A DNA stretch of 64,000 nt from JAENVU01 sp963801105. GTDB taxonomy: Bacteria; Actinomycetota; Acidimicrobiia; IMCC26256; JAENVU01. The stretch lies in NCBI GenBank assembly GCA_963801105.1, contig CAWDDH010000003.1, forward strand, positions 3,100,001 to 3,164,000. The letters run 5' to 3'. How positions within the stretch are numbered: the first letter of the stretch is position 1; each line of letters opens with the position of its first letter. This document shows positions 16,868-25,556 of this stretch, one piece after another. The notes under the pieces are model-generated. The model had not been told where the DNA came from, did no database searches, and saw only the letters and a list, made by a program, of their open reading frames with translations. The position numbers and the translations under genes were made by a program.

Positions 16868-18330
16868 CCGGCGACGGCCCACCGGTCGACATCGACGTGG
16901 TCGTGGTCGGGTGCGGACCGGTCGGGGCCACGTGCGCCAACCTGCTCGGCCACTCCGGGCTGTCGTCCGAGATCTTCGAACGTGAGCTCGACGTGTATCA
17001 CCTCCCGCGGGCGTCCCACTTCGACGGCGAGGTGATGCGCGTCTTCCAGTCGGTCGGGTTGTCCGAGGTGATCGAGCCCCTCACCGCGACCATCGACGGC
17101 ATGGACTTCGTCGACGCGTCGGGCCACCGCCTGTTCGGCTTCGTGTCGCCGCCCGGCGTCAGCACTTCAGGCTGGCGCACGGACTACATGTTCTCCCAGC
17201 CTGAGCTGGAACAGGTGCTGCGTGCCGGACTCGACGCACTCGACGATGTCACGCTGCGGCTCGGCCACGAGGTCGAGGCCATCGACGACGCCGGCGACCA
17301 CGTCGCGGTCACGGTGCGAGACCTCGAGACGGGCGCACGCCGGACCGTCCGCGCGGCCTACGTCGTCGGCACCGACGGCGCCCGCTCGGTCACCCGCACC
17401 GCGATCGGGACCACGCTGGACGACTACGACTTCGACCAGCCCTGGCTCGTCATCGACACCGTCCTCCGCCGGCCGGTCGCGCTCCCGACGGTCGCGGTGC
17501 AGTATTGCGACCCCCGCCGGCCCGCGACCTTCGTTCCCCACGGCGGGCCGCGCCGGCGCTGGGAGATCATGGCGCTGCCGGGCGAGGACCTCGACGAGCT
17601 CCAGTCCCCGGACCGGGTCGCGGGCCTGCTCGCGCCCTGGGTCTCGCCCGGGGACGTCGAGATCGTCCGGGCCGCGGTGTACACGTTCCATGCGCTCGTG
17701 GCACGGGACTGGCGCCGGGGCCGCGTGCTCATCGCCGGCGACAGCGCGCACCAGATGCCGCCGTTCCTCGGTCAGGGCATGTGTGCAGGAATCCGCGACG
17801 TCGCCAACCTGACCTGGAAGCTCGAGCGCATCCGGCACGCCGGGGCACCCGACGCGCTGCTCGACACCTACCAGTCCGAGCGGGAGCCGCATGTGCGGCG
17901 GGTGATCGAGACCGCCGTGAACGCGGGGCGGATCATCCAGACGACCGATCCCGAGACGGCGCGCCGACGCGACGAGGGCTTCCGCGCCGCGGGTGGTGGC
18001 GATGACGGTGCCCCGGATCAGAGCTTCCTGGGCCCCCTCGGACCGGGCGTGCACCTCGCCACGGGTGGGACGCCACTCCCCCAGGTCGCCGGCAGCGACG
18101 CCCGCCTGGGGCCGGGATTCTCGATCGTCAGCGCCGCCGCGCTCGGCGGGTCGACTCCGTCCGACGGGGCCGCCCGACTCACCGCAGCGGTCCTGCCCGA
18201 GCTGGCACCGTGGCTCGCCGAGCACGGCGCCGACGTCGCGCTGGTCCGTCCCGACCGGTACGTCTTCGGCACGGCGGCCCGCGACGAGGTGGATACGCTC
18301 ATCGGCGCGCTCCGTGCGCACCTCATATGA
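16864..18330 (+). CDS. FAD-dependent aromatic hydroxylase (MhpA/PheA-like flavoprotein monooxygenase)
   Basis: 488 aa, GTG start in a 4-nt overlap. Group A flavin hydroxylase motifs: VVVVGCGPVGATCANLLG (Rossmann GxGxxG), VVGTDGARSVTRT (DG motif), and GRVLIAGDSAHQMPPFLGQGMCAGIRDVANLTWKL (GD motif). The C-terminus resembles the thioredoxin-like end of phenol/3-(3-hydroxyphenyl)propionate hydroxylases. It should insert one oxygen into a phenolic ring using NAD(P)H and O2, producing the catechol for the dioxygenase two genes upstream. The start codon of the glycosyltransferase overlaps its stop (ATGA). Confidence 0.9.
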   Translation: MTGDGPPVDIDVVVVGCGPVGATCANLLGHSGLSSEIFERELDVYHLPRASHFDGEVMRVFQSVGLSEVIEPLTATIDGMDFVDASGHRLFGFVSPPGVSTSGWRTDYMFSQPELEQVLRAGLDALDDVTLRLGHEVEAIDDAGDHVAVTVRDLETGARRTVRAAYVVGTDGARSVTRTAIGTTLDDYDFDQPWLVIDTVLRRPVALPTVAVQYCDPRRPATFVPHGGPRRRWEIMALPGEDLDELQSPDRVAGLLAPWVSPGDVEIVRAAVYTFHALVARDWRRGRVLIAGDSAHQMPPFLGQGMCAGIRDVANLTWKLERIRHAGAPDALLDTYQSEREPHVRRVIETAVNAGRIIQTTDPETARRRDEGFRAAGGGDDGAPDQSFLGPLGPGVHLATGGTPLPQVAGSDARLGPGFSIVSAAALGGSTPSDGAARLTAAVLPELAPWLAEHGADVALVRPDRYVFGTAARDEVDTLIGALRAHLI

Positions 18331-20042
18331 CGCCACCTCTCCCCGAGCGCACCACCTCCCCCGCGCTCACCCCCACGACCCGCCGGGTCGTCCTCGTGCT
18401 CGCCGTCGCGCTCCCCGTGCTCGCGCTCGCCGTCGGCGCGTGGAACTACCGGTGGATGTCCGACGACGGGTTCATCAACCTCCGCGTCGTCCGCAACCTC
18501 GCGCAGGGTCACGGACCCGTCTTCAACGCCGGTGAGCGCGTCGAGGCGTCGACCAGCCCGCTGTGGATCGGCGTGCTGTACGTCGTGGACCTGCTCACGC
18601 CCCTGCGCCTCGAGTGGGTCGCCGTCCTCACGGGGATCGCGCTCTCGCTGGCGGGCCTGACCCTCGCCTGTCTCGGCGCGGTCCGTCTCCACGACCGGGA
18701 CTCGCTGGTCGTACCCGTCGGCGCGGTCGTGCTCGTCGCGATCGCGCCCATGTGGAAGTTCGCGTCGAGCGGGCTGGAGAACGGGCTGACCTTCGCCTGG
18801 ATCGGTGCGTCGTTCCTGGCGCTCGCGACCTGGGCACGCGACGACGACCGTCGTCCGGGCCTCGGGACGGCCGTCCTCGTCGGACTCGGGCCCCTCATCC
18901 GCCCGGAGCTGGCGATCCTCAGCGCCGCGCTGGTGGCCCTGCTCGCGTTCGGTACCCGCGGCCTCGGGTGGGGACGCCGGTTCGGCCTCCTCGGCGCCGC
19001 GGTCGCGCTGCCGGTGCTCTATGAGATCTTCCGCATGGGTTACTACGCCTCGTTGGTCCCCAACTCGGCCCTGGCCAAGGAGGCGTCCCGCCCGTACTGG
19101 TCGGCCGGCTGGCGCTACCTCGACCACGCCGTCGACCCGTACTGGCTCTGGGTCCCGCTGCTGATCCTCGGCATCGGCGCCTACCTGCCGCTGCTGCTCC
19201 GCGATCGCGGTCCGACGCGGCGGCGCCTCGTGATGCTCGTCTTCCTCGGCGCCGGACTCGTCGACGGCCTCTACATCGTTCGAGTCGGCGGTGACTTCAT
19301 GCAGGCCCGCCTGCTCCTCCCGGCGCTCTTCATGATCTGCGCGCCGGTCGCGATCGTCCCGGTCCGCCGGGCGACGATCGCGGCGCTGCTGGTGGTGCCC
19401 TGGGCCGTCGTCGCCGCGGCCTCCTTGCGCGCCGGCGTCGACGCCCCCCAGGCCTTCGGTCCCGAAGGACGCAACGCGATCACCGTCGCCGACTTCGGCT
19501 ACGGGCCCGGCGGGCCGGCGCAGGCGTTCTTCGACGGCCACGGCGTGTACTTCATCACCCACCGCCTGCCGGGCACGCCGTCGCACCACGACCCGGCCCT
19601 CGCCACCTACGGCGTCGGCGTCGTCTCGTACGCGCTCGGCTCGGACACCTACGTCCTCGATCTGCTCGGCCTCGGTGACGCCTTCACCTCGCACCTGCGC
19701 CTCGACCGGCGCGGGACCATCGCGCACGAGAAGCCGCTGCCGTTCCCCTGGATCGTGGCGCGACTGCTCCGCCCCGGGGCGCCCGTGACCGAGGCCGACT
19801 TCGTTCTGCCGTCGTTCTTCCTGGCGCGCCGGATCGACCACCCGGGTGGGGAAGCGTTCTCCCGGCGCGTGGCCGACGGGCGGGTCGCGCTGCGCTGCTC
19901 GGGCCTGGCCGACTTCCTCGACCACATCACCGAGCCGATGTCGGTCGGCCAGTTCTTCGACAACCTCGCCGCCGCGCCCGCCAACACGGCCCTGCGCATC
20001 CCGCCCGAGCCACGCGCGGCCCGCGCGAAGTTCTGCGGTTAG
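18327..20042 (+). CDS. GT-C type membrane glycosyltransferase (AftB-like)
   Basis: 571 aa with roughly ten hydrophobic segments. After the first membrane helix comes WMSDDGFINLRVVRNLAQGHGPVFNAGERVEASTSPLWI, where DDGFI is the GT-C catalytic Asp motif and the downstream string resembles mycobacterial AftB/Rv3805c-type arabinofuranosyltransferases. SGLENGL and VPNSALAKE are further family blocks. It probably transfers sugar from a polyprenyl-phosphate donor outside the membrane. It overlaps the hydroxylase stop by 4 nt, odd company for an aromatic route, and overlaps the convergent oxidoreductase at the stop codons. Confidence 0.78.
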   Translation: MTPPLPERTTSPALTPTTRRVVLVLAVALPVLALAVGAWNYRWMSDDGFINLRVVRNLAQGHGPVFNAGERVEASTSPLWIGVLYVVDLLTPLRLEWVAVLTGIALSLAGLTLACLGAVRLHDRDSLVVPVGAVVLVAIAPMWKFASSGLENGLTFAWIGASFLALATWARDDDRRPGLGTAVLVGLGPLIRPELAILSAALVALLAFGTRGLGWGRRFGLLGAAVALPVLYEIFRMGYYASLVPNSALAKEASRPYWSAGWRYLDHAVDPYWLWVPLLILGIGAYLPLLLRDRGPTRRRLVMLVFLGAGLVDGLYIVRVGGDFMQARLLLPALFMICAPVAIVPVRRATIAALLVVPWAVVAAASLRAGVDAPQAFGPEGRNAITVADFGYGPGGPAQAFFDGHGVYFITHRLPGTPSHHDPALATYGVGVVSYALGSDTYVLDLLGLGDAFTSHLRLDRRGTIAHEKPLPFPWIVARLLRPGAPVTEADFVLPSFFLARRIDHPGGEAFSRRVADGRVALRCSGLADFLDHITEPMSVGQFFDNLAAAPANTALRIPPEPRAARAKFCG

Positions 20043-21025
20043 CCCCGCAGCCGCGGGAGCACCCGGGAGGCGAAGAGCTCGAGGCTCTCCCACGCGAGGT
20101 GCGGGGGCAGCCCGCCCGCGAGCGGGTTGAACGTCAGGGCCCCGTCGTCCGCGATCTCCCGCGCGGCAGCGAGCACCTCGTCCGGCGTGCCGACGAGCAC
20201 CTGCGGCGACGCCTTGAGGTCGTCGAGCGAGTCGGCGTGCACGACCGGTGTCGAGTATTGCCCGCCGGTCTGGATGCGCGCGTAGGTCTGCGCCTCGGAG
20301 AGCACGTACGGACCGATCAGCGGCCACGTGCGGTCGGGGTCCTCGGTGACGTGCACGAACGTGGGACCCGACGGTCGCATGACGAATCCGCCGTCGAAGC
20401 CCACCTTCGCGGCCTCGTCCTGGTACCACTCGGTGAGGCGCGGGTCGGCGTGCATCGGCATCATCGGCAGGCGCAGCCGGGCCGCCCGCCGCGCCGCCGC
20501 CTCGACGCCGCCCCCGACCAGCAGCGGTGGGTGCGGATCGGTGAACGGCCTCGGCGTCACCTGCACCTCCCGGCCCTCGTACTCGAACGGCTCGCCGGTG
20601 AACGCCTGGAGCATCACGCGCAGGTGCGACTCGAGGATCGCACCCCGGCGCTTGAGGTCGACGCCGGCCATCGCGAACTCCTCGGGCCGGTAGCCCGCCC
20701 CGGCCACGGTCCAGACCCGCCCCCGGCTCAGGTGATCGAGCACGGCGAGCTGTTCGGCGAGCCGCACCGGGTCGTGCAACGGGACGATCGCGGCGGAGAG
20801 CAGCACCGGGATCCGCCGGGTCGCACCGACGATCGCCGCGGCCGCCGTGAGCGGCGCGGGGAGCCAACCGTCGACGAACGCGTGGTGCTCGGAGACGACC
20901 GCGAAGTCGAAGCCGTGCTCGTCGGCCCAGCGGAACTGGTCCATCGCCGCGGTGTAGATGTCGGCCTGCGACGTCGAGCCGTCGATCGGCGTCCGGAAGT
21001 CGTGACGCATCGTGAGGTATGCCAT
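20039..21025 (-). CDS. LLM-class flavin/F420-dependent oxidoreductase
   Basis: 328 aa from ATG at 21025 (MAYLTMRHDFRTPIDG). The luciferase-like TIM barrel is evident: FDFAVVSEHHAFVDGWLPAPLTAAAAIVGATRRIPVLLSAAIVPLHDPVRLAEQLAVLDHLSRGRV, then GAGYRPEEF and DPHPPLLVGGG. It ends by overlapping the convergent glycosyltransferase stop (TTAG). It is the last gene of ALDH-LLM-LLM-LLM. Probable hydride transfer or Baeyer-Villiger-type oxidation of a hydrophobic ketone or alcohol. Confidence 0.87.
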   Translation of the reverse strand: MAYLTMRHDFRTPIDGSTSQADIYTAAMDQFRWADEHGFDFAVVSEHHAFVDGWLPAPLTAAAAIVGATRRIPVLLSAAIVPLHDPVRLAEQLAVLDHLSRGRVWTVAGAGYRPEEFAMAGVDLKRRGAILESHLRVMLQAFTGEPFEYEGREVQVTPRPFTDPHPPLLVGGGVEAAARRAARLRLPMMPMHADPRLTEWYQDEAAKVGFDGGFVMRPSGPTFVHVTEDPDRTWPLIGPYVLSEAQTYARIQTGGQYSTPVVHADSLDDLKASPQVLVGTPDEVLAAAREIADDGALTFNPLAGGLPPHLAWESLELFASRVLPRLRG

Positions 21026-21035
21026 CGTGCTCCGT

Positions 21036-21971
21036 TCAGCGGGTGAGCTGGGGGCCGACCTCGGTGCCGAAGCGGGCCATCTGGTCGCACAGCTCGTCGA
21101 TCGAGCGGGCCGCGAACCGCACCTGGAGGTGCGACACCCCCATGGACCCGTATTCGTTGAGCGCCCCGGCAATCGCGTCGGCGCTCCCCGAGCGGGTGTA
21201 CTTGGGCAGGTCCCAGTCGGCGGTGCCGACGTGGATCATCTCGGTGATGACTCCGACGTCGAACGTCGCGCCGGGCCGCAGCGTCGCGGCCTGGTCCCGG
21301 AGGTACGCGATCGAGGAGGGCATCAGCTTCTTCGGCGTTCCCTGGGGGATCCAGCCGTCGCCACGCGCCGCGACCCGCCGGAGCGCGGGCTTCGAGGACC
21401 CGCCGACCCAGATCGGCGGACGGGGCTGCTGCACGGGCCGGGGTGACAGGCCGACGTCGCCCACGAACTCGGACAGCCAGGACTCGACGATGCCGTCGAT
21501 CGCCGCGTCCGTGCGCGGCCCCCGCTCCGCGAACGGGATGCCCAACACGTCGAACTCGCCCTCGACGTGACCGGCGCCCACGCCGAGGATCACACGACCG
21601 CCCGAGAGCGCGTCCAGCGTGCCGAACGCCTTGGCGGTCTCGAGCGGGTGACGGTACGCCGGGACGAACACGTTGGTCATGAGCCGGACGTTGCGCGTCT
21701 GTCCGGCCAGCCAGGCCAGAGTCGCGACCGGGTGGTACCACGTGGTCGACATGGTGTCGGCCTTCTCCCGTGGGATGGCGATGTGGTCGCACACGGCCAC
21801 GTAGAAGAACCCCGACTCGTCAGCGGTCCGTGCCGCGGCGAGCAGCTCGTCGGGACCGGCGCCCTCTCGCTCCCAGGGCAGCGACGTCATCACCGAGAGC
21901 GCCTGCACCGGCAGCTGGATCCCGTAGACGAGCGCCCCCTCGGGCACGACCGACACCGTCGCGTGGCTCAT
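21036..21971 (-). CDS. LLM-class F420-dependent oxidoreductase
   Basis: 311 aa, start overlapping the stop of the next gene upstream (ATGA). Diagnostic blocks: FFYVAVCDHIAIPREKADTMSTTWYHPVATLAWLAGQTRNVRLMTNVFVPAYRHPLETAKAFGTLDALSGGRVILGVGAGHVEGEFDVLG and PRPPIWVGGSS. The VGAGHVEGEFDVLG loop is typical of F420-dependent mycobacterial-type members. Co-transcribed with two other LLM enzymes and an aldehyde dehydrogenase. Confidence 0.88.
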   Translation of the reverse strand: MSHATVSVVPEGALVYGIQLPVQALSVMTSLPWEREGAGPDELLAAARTADESGFFYVAVCDHIAIPREKADTMSTTWYHPVATLAWLAGQTRNVRLMTNVFVPAYRHPLETAKAFGTLDALSGGRVILGVGAGHVEGEFDVLGIPFAERGPRTDAAIDGIVESWLSEFVGDVGLSPRPVQQPRPPIWVGGSSKPALRRVAARGDGWIPQGTPKKLMPSSIAYLRDQAATLRPGATFDVGVITEMIHVGTADWDLPKYTRSGSADAIAGALNEYGSMGVSHLQVRFAARSIDELCDQMARFGTEVGPQLTR

Positions 21972-23095
21972 GCGCACTGCGCCTCCCGCTGGCGGGTCGT
22001 CGAGTGCTGCGGATCCTTGTCGAAGGCCGGGATCACCTCGCGCCCGAACACCTCGAGCGACTCCTGGGCGACCTCGAGCGGCAGCGTGTTGTTGAGCACG
22101 CCGAAGATCAGCTGGTCGGCGCCGGCCGCCTCCCACCGGGCGACCGACTTGGCGACGTCCTCCGGCGCGCCGAGGCTGCGCCGCCCCTCGGCCACCGAGT
22201 CGTAGAGCTCGTCGGCCGTCGGCTCGGGCACCGAGAAGGACTCGCGCTCGATGTCGAGCGGCAACGGGATGGAGTCCAGCCAGCGGACCACCAGCGACTG
22301 GTAGTGCGCCGCACCGATGGTCCGGAACATCTCGACCGCACGGTCGCGGTCCTCCAGGCACAGCAGCATGCTCACGCACGCGACGTTTGAGTTCACGAAC
22401 CCACCCACGGGCTCGTCGCACGCGGCGACGGCATCCCGGTAGGTCTCGATGAGCGGGGCGAGGTCCTCGGGCTCCCCCATCGTGAAGCACAGGGCGCCCA
22501 TGCCGAGCCGGCCCGCCTTCTCGAACGTGGCCGGACTCCCGCAGGCGAGCCACAGTGGCGGGTGCGGTTGCGTCCACGGTCGGGGCAGCACCGATCGGGA
22601 CGGCATCGAGAACGCCGCACCGTCGTGCTCGTAGGGGTCGGTGGTGAGCATCCGCACCAACTCGGGCAGCGTCTCGTCGAAGAGCTCGCGCGTCGTGTCG
22701 GCATCGGGGATGCCGAAGCCCTGGTACTCGGTGCTCGACGACCCGCGGCCGACCCCGAGCTCGAAGCGCCCGCCGCTCAGGTGGTCGAGCATCGCGACAC
22801 GCTCGGCCACCCGGGCCGGATGGTTCACCGGCGGGGTGATGTTGAAGATGCCCGAGCCGAGGTGCATGCGCTCGGTGCGCGCCGCGACGTAGCCCATGAG
22901 CACCTCGTTGGCGGAGATGTGCGAGTACTCGCGCAGGAAGTGGTGCTCGGTGAACCAGCCGTACTTGAACCCGACCCGGTCGGCCGTGACCGCGACCTCG
23001 ACCTCGTCCAGGAGCCGCCGATGCTCGACGGCACGCTGCGTCCCGGCATCCGCCTGGGTCGGCACGTGCCCGCTGTGGAAGACACCGAACTCCAT
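21968..23095 (-). CDS. LLM-class flavin-dependent oxidoreductase (bacterial luciferase-like monooxygenase)
   Basis: 375 aa. MEFGVFHSGHVP opens the barrel; FKYGWFTEHHFLREYSHISANEVLMGYVAARTERMHLGSGIFNITPPVNHPARVAERVAMLDHLSGGRFELGVGRGSSSTEYQGFGI is the classic luciferase-like monooxygenase signature with the EHH segment. This longer type usually uses reduced FMN and O2, unlike its two shorter neighbours. A dedicated flavin reductase is not seen nearby. It is 37 nt downstream of the aldehyde dehydrogenase gene. Confidence 0.87.
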   Translation of the reverse strand: MEFGVFHSGHVPTQADAGTQRAVEHRRLLDEVEVAVTADRVGFKYGWFTEHHFLREYSHISANEVLMGYVAARTERMHLGSGIFNITPPVNHPARVAERVAMLDHLSGGRFELGVGRGSSSTEYQGFGIPDADTTRELFDETLPELVRMLTTDPYEHDGAAFSMPSRSVLPRPWTQPHPPLWLACGSPATFEKAGRLGMGALCFTMGEPEDLAPLIETYRDAVAACDEPVGGFVNSNVACVSMLLCLEDRDRAVEMFRTIGAAHYQSLVVRWLDSIPLPLDIERESFSVPEPTADELYDSVAEGRRSLGAPEDVAKSVARWEAAGADQLIFGVLNNTLPLEVAQESLEVFGREVIPAFDKDPQHSTTRQREAQCA

Positions 23096-23132
23096 CTCTA
23101 TCGACCTCGCGACGGCCGACGCAGCGCAGCCA

Positions 23133-24608
23133 TCACGACGGCCACACGACCGACTGGAGGTCGGTGTAGGCGTGGAGGCCGAAGGATCCGCCGTCGCGGC
23201 CGACGCCGGACTGCTTCGTGCCGCCGAAGGGCGTCTCCTGGTTGCGCTGCACCGTGTTGATACCGATGTTGCCGGCCTTCATCCTGCGACTGACCGCCAT
23301 CGCACGGGCGGGGTCGCCGCCGAACACGTAGTCGTAGAGGCCGAAGTCGGTGCCGTTGGCGAGCGCGACCCCCTCGTCGTCGTCGTCGAACGGGAGCGCC
23401 ACGATGACCGGTCCGAAGATCTCCTCCTGGACCACCTTCATGCCGGCCCGACACCCGGCGATGAGCGTCGGCTCGACGTACCAGCCCTTGTCCATGTGCG
23501 CGGGTCGGCCGCCACCGGCGACGACCTCGCCGCCCTCCTGGCGGCCCGAGGCGATGTAGCCCTCGACGCGCCCGCGGTGGGCGTCGGTGATGAGAGGCCC
23601 GACGACCGTGTCCCGTTCGAGCGGGTCGCCGACCTTCAGGACCGTCGCCATCTTGCCCAGCCCCTCGACGACCTGGTCGTAGATCGAGCGGTGCACGATG
23701 GCCCGGGTCGGTGCGGTGCAGATCTGTCCGGAGTGGAAGGTCCAGACCGAGCCGATCATCCCGATCGCGTTCTTCACGTCGGCGTCGTCGAGGACGAGGG
23801 CGGCACCCTTGCCACCCAGTTCGAGGAGCTGGCGCTTCATGCCCCGCCCGGCGACCTCGCCGATCCGCGCCCCCACCCCGCTGGAGCCGGTGAAGCTCAC
23901 CATGTCCACGTGCGGTGACGCGACCAGGGCCTCGCCGCTCTCGGGTGTCGAACCGGTGACCACGTTGACGACTCCGGGCGGGAACCCGACGTCCTCGAGC
24001 AGGGCGACGAGCTTCACCACCGCGAGCGGGTCCTGACCGGCGGGTCGGACCACGACGGTGTTCCCGGTCGCGAGCGCCGGCGCGATCTTGCCGACCATGT
24101 TGACGATGGGGAAGTTGTACGAGGTGATGCACGCCACCACACCGACCGGCTGGCGGCGGGCGATCGCACCGATCAGACCACCCGGCGCCAGCGCGGTCGC
24201 CTGGACCTCCTGGGGTGGGAGCGGGATGACCATCGATTCCATCGCGCCTCGCGCGTAGCGCCGGAAGCGCACGGCGGCCTGGGGTACCTGCATGGACTTG
24301 CCGACCGTCGCGGTACAGCCGGTCTCGGCGATCACGAGCGGGACGAACTCGTCTCGCCGGGCGAGGAGCGCCTTCCCCGCCGCGTCGAGCAGCTCCGCCC
24401 GCTCCTCGGGCGCCGTCCGCGCCCACGACGCGGCGGCCGCGGCGGCCGCCGCGGCCGCGTCCTCGGCCTGCGCGGCGGTCGCCTCGGGGGCGTGGCCGAC
24501 GACCTCCTCGGTGGCCGGGTTGATGATCGGGTAGGTCCCGGCGTCGCCGTCGACCCACGTGCCCCCGATCAACAGCTGATAGCGCTCGTCGGCGTTCACT
24601 GCGGTCAT
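23133..24608 (-). CDS. NAD(P)-dependent aldehyde dehydrogenase
   Basis: 491 aa. Catalytic Cys297 in HSGQICTAPTR, general base Glu263 in LELGGKGAA, cofactor loop FTGSSGVGARIG, and SYNFPIVN. It resembles benzaldehyde/betaine-type ALDHs oxidising aldehydes to acids. A poly-Ala tract (about residues 51-60) sits in a surface helix. It heads the operon with three LLM oxidoreductases: an LLM monooxygenase could make an aldehyde or ester that this enzyme finishes. Its -10 (TAATCT) is 6 nt before the ATG and is overlapped by the KstR-like operator. Confidence 0.92.
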   Translation of the reverse strand: MTAVNADERYQLLIGGTWVDGDAGTYPIINPATEEVVGHAPEATAAQAEDAAAAAAAAAASWARTAPEERAELLDAAGKALLARRDEFVPLVIAETGCTATVGKSMQVPQAAVRFRRYARGAMESMVIPLPPQEVQATALAPGGLIGAIARRQPVGVVACITSYNFPIVNMVGKIAPALATGNTVVVRPAGQDPLAVVKLVALLEDVGFPPGVVNVVTGSTPESGEALVASPHVDMVSFTGSSGVGARIGEVAGRGMKRQLLELGGKGAALVLDDADVKNAIGMIGSVWTFHSGQICTAPTRAIVHRSIYDQVVEGLGKMATVLKVGDPLERDTVVGPLITDAHRGRVEGYIASGRQEGGEVVAGGGRPAHMDKGWYVEPTLIAGCRAGMKVVQEEIFGPVIVALPFDDDDEGVALANGTDFGLYDYVFGGDPARAMAVSRRMKAGNIGINTVQRNQETPFGGTKQSGVGRDGGSFGLHAYTDLQSVVWPS

Positions 24609-24614
24609 GGGCCC

Positions 24615-24620
24615 AGATTA
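24615..24620 (-). promoter_or_regulatory. Leaderless-type -10 box for the aldehyde dehydrogenase operon
   Basis: TAATCT on the minus strand, 6 nt before the ATG at 24608; its upstream end overlaps the palindrome at 24619-24632. Confidence 0.55.
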
Positions 24621-24632
24621 GAACAGGTTCTA
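24619..24632. promoter_or_regulatory. KstR-like TetR-family operator
   Basis: TAGAACAGGTTCTA, a perfect palindrome (6-bp arms, 2-bp centre). It matches the published mycobacterial KstR consensus TNNAACNNGTTNNA. It overlaps the -10 of the ALDH-LLM operon and sits about 35 bp before the start of the divergent LLM gene, so one repressor could control both. No TetR gene is adjacent. Confidence 0.75.
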
Positions 24633-24654
24633 CTTCCGCGGTAGTCCGAGCCCG

Positions 24655-24660
24655 TACAGT
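24655..24660 (+). promoter_or_regulatory. Leaderless-type -10 box for divergent LLM gene
   Basis: TACAGT, 7 nt before the GTG at 24668. Confidence 0.5.
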
Positions 24661-24667
24661 CCTCGCG

Positions 24668-25549
24668 GTGGATCTCGGACGGGTCGGCCTCTGGACCTTT
24701 CAACTCGATCTCCAGCCCTCCGGGCGTGCCAAGGAGCTCGCCGCCGAGATCGACGAGCTCGGATACGGGTGCATCTGGCTCCCCGAGGTCGCGGGACGCG
24801 ATCCCCTCGTCAGCGCGACGCTCCTGCTCGGCGCGACCGAGCGGGTGGCCGTCGGCACCGGCATCATGAACATCTACGGCCGCGACGCGCTGGCGATGGC
24901 CTGCGGGCACCGCAGCGTGACCGAAGCGTTCCCCGACCGGTTCGTCCTCGGACTCGGCGTCAGCCACCGGCCCGCGGTGGAGGGACTGCGCGGGCACGTC
25001 TACAGCCCGCCGCTCGGCGCCATGGCGAGCTACCTCGACCGAATGGACGCCGCGCCCTACTTCGCGAGTGCGCCGAGCACCGAGCCCGTCCGCGTGCTCG
25101 CCGCGCTCGGGCCGAAGATGCTCGAGCTCGCGGCGGCACGCAGCTCGGGGGCGCACCCGTACTTCGTGCCCGTCGAGCACACTGCCATCGCGCGCGAGCG
25201 GATGGGGCCGGACGCTCTGCTCGCGCCCGAGCAGAAGGTCGTGCTCGAAACCGATCCCGACACCGCCCGCTCGATCGCCCGCAACGCCATGGCGACCTAC
25301 CTCGGTCTCCCCAACTACACCAACAACCTGCGCCGGCTCGGGTACGGAGACGACGACCTCGCCGACGGCGGCTCGGACCGCCTGGTGGACGCGATCGTGG
25401 CGTGGGGCGACGAGGACGCCGTCCGCGACCGGGTGCGCGCCCACCACGATGCGGGCGCCGACCATGTGGCGGTCCAGGTCCTGCCGTCGCGCCCGGCGGA
25501 CCCGCCGGTCGCGCAGTGGCGCCGGCTCGCGCCGGTCCTGCTGGGCTGA
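24668..25549 (+). CDS. LLM-class F420-dependent oxidoreductase
   Basis: 293 aa, GTG start, probably leaderless. LGRVGLWTFQLDLQPSGRAKELAAEIDELGYGCIWLPEVAGRDPL and GTGIMNIYGRDALAMACGHRSVTEAFPDRFVLGLGVSHRPAVEG are typical of the F420-dependent subfamily with a short barrel. It faces the ALDH operon across a 59-bp intergenic region with the KstR-like palindrome, making a five-enzyme regulon. The substrate is unknown; a sterol-like or long-chain lipid is suggested only by the operator. Confidence 0.87.
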   Translation: MDLGRVGLWTFQLDLQPSGRAKELAAEIDELGYGCIWLPEVAGRDPLVSATLLLGATERVAVGTGIMNIYGRDALAMACGHRSVTEAFPDRFVLGLGVSHRPAVEGLRGHVYSPPLGAMASYLDRMDAAPYFASAPSTEPVRVLAALGPKMLELAAARSSGAHPYFVPVEHTAIARERMGPDALLAPEQKVVLETDPDTARSIARNAMATYLGLPNYTNNLRRLGYGDDDLADGGSDRLVDAIVAWGDEDAVRDRVRAHHDAGADHVAVQVLPSRPADPPVAQWRRLAPVLLG

Positions 25550-25556
25550 GCCCGGG

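Noticed and set aside
18018..20867. 949-codon open frame on the minus strand
   Set aside because: Antisense to the GT-C and hydroxylase genes; Arg/Asp/Gly-rich, no fold pattern. A shadow caused by high GC3, as are the frames at 32092-35496 (upper part), 33267-35870, 41421-43379 and 46426-48042.
24430..24480. Simple GCG/GCC repeat inside the aldehyde dehydrogenase gene
   Set aside because: Encodes a poly-Ala surface helix in frame; no evidence of a mobile or regulatory repeat.
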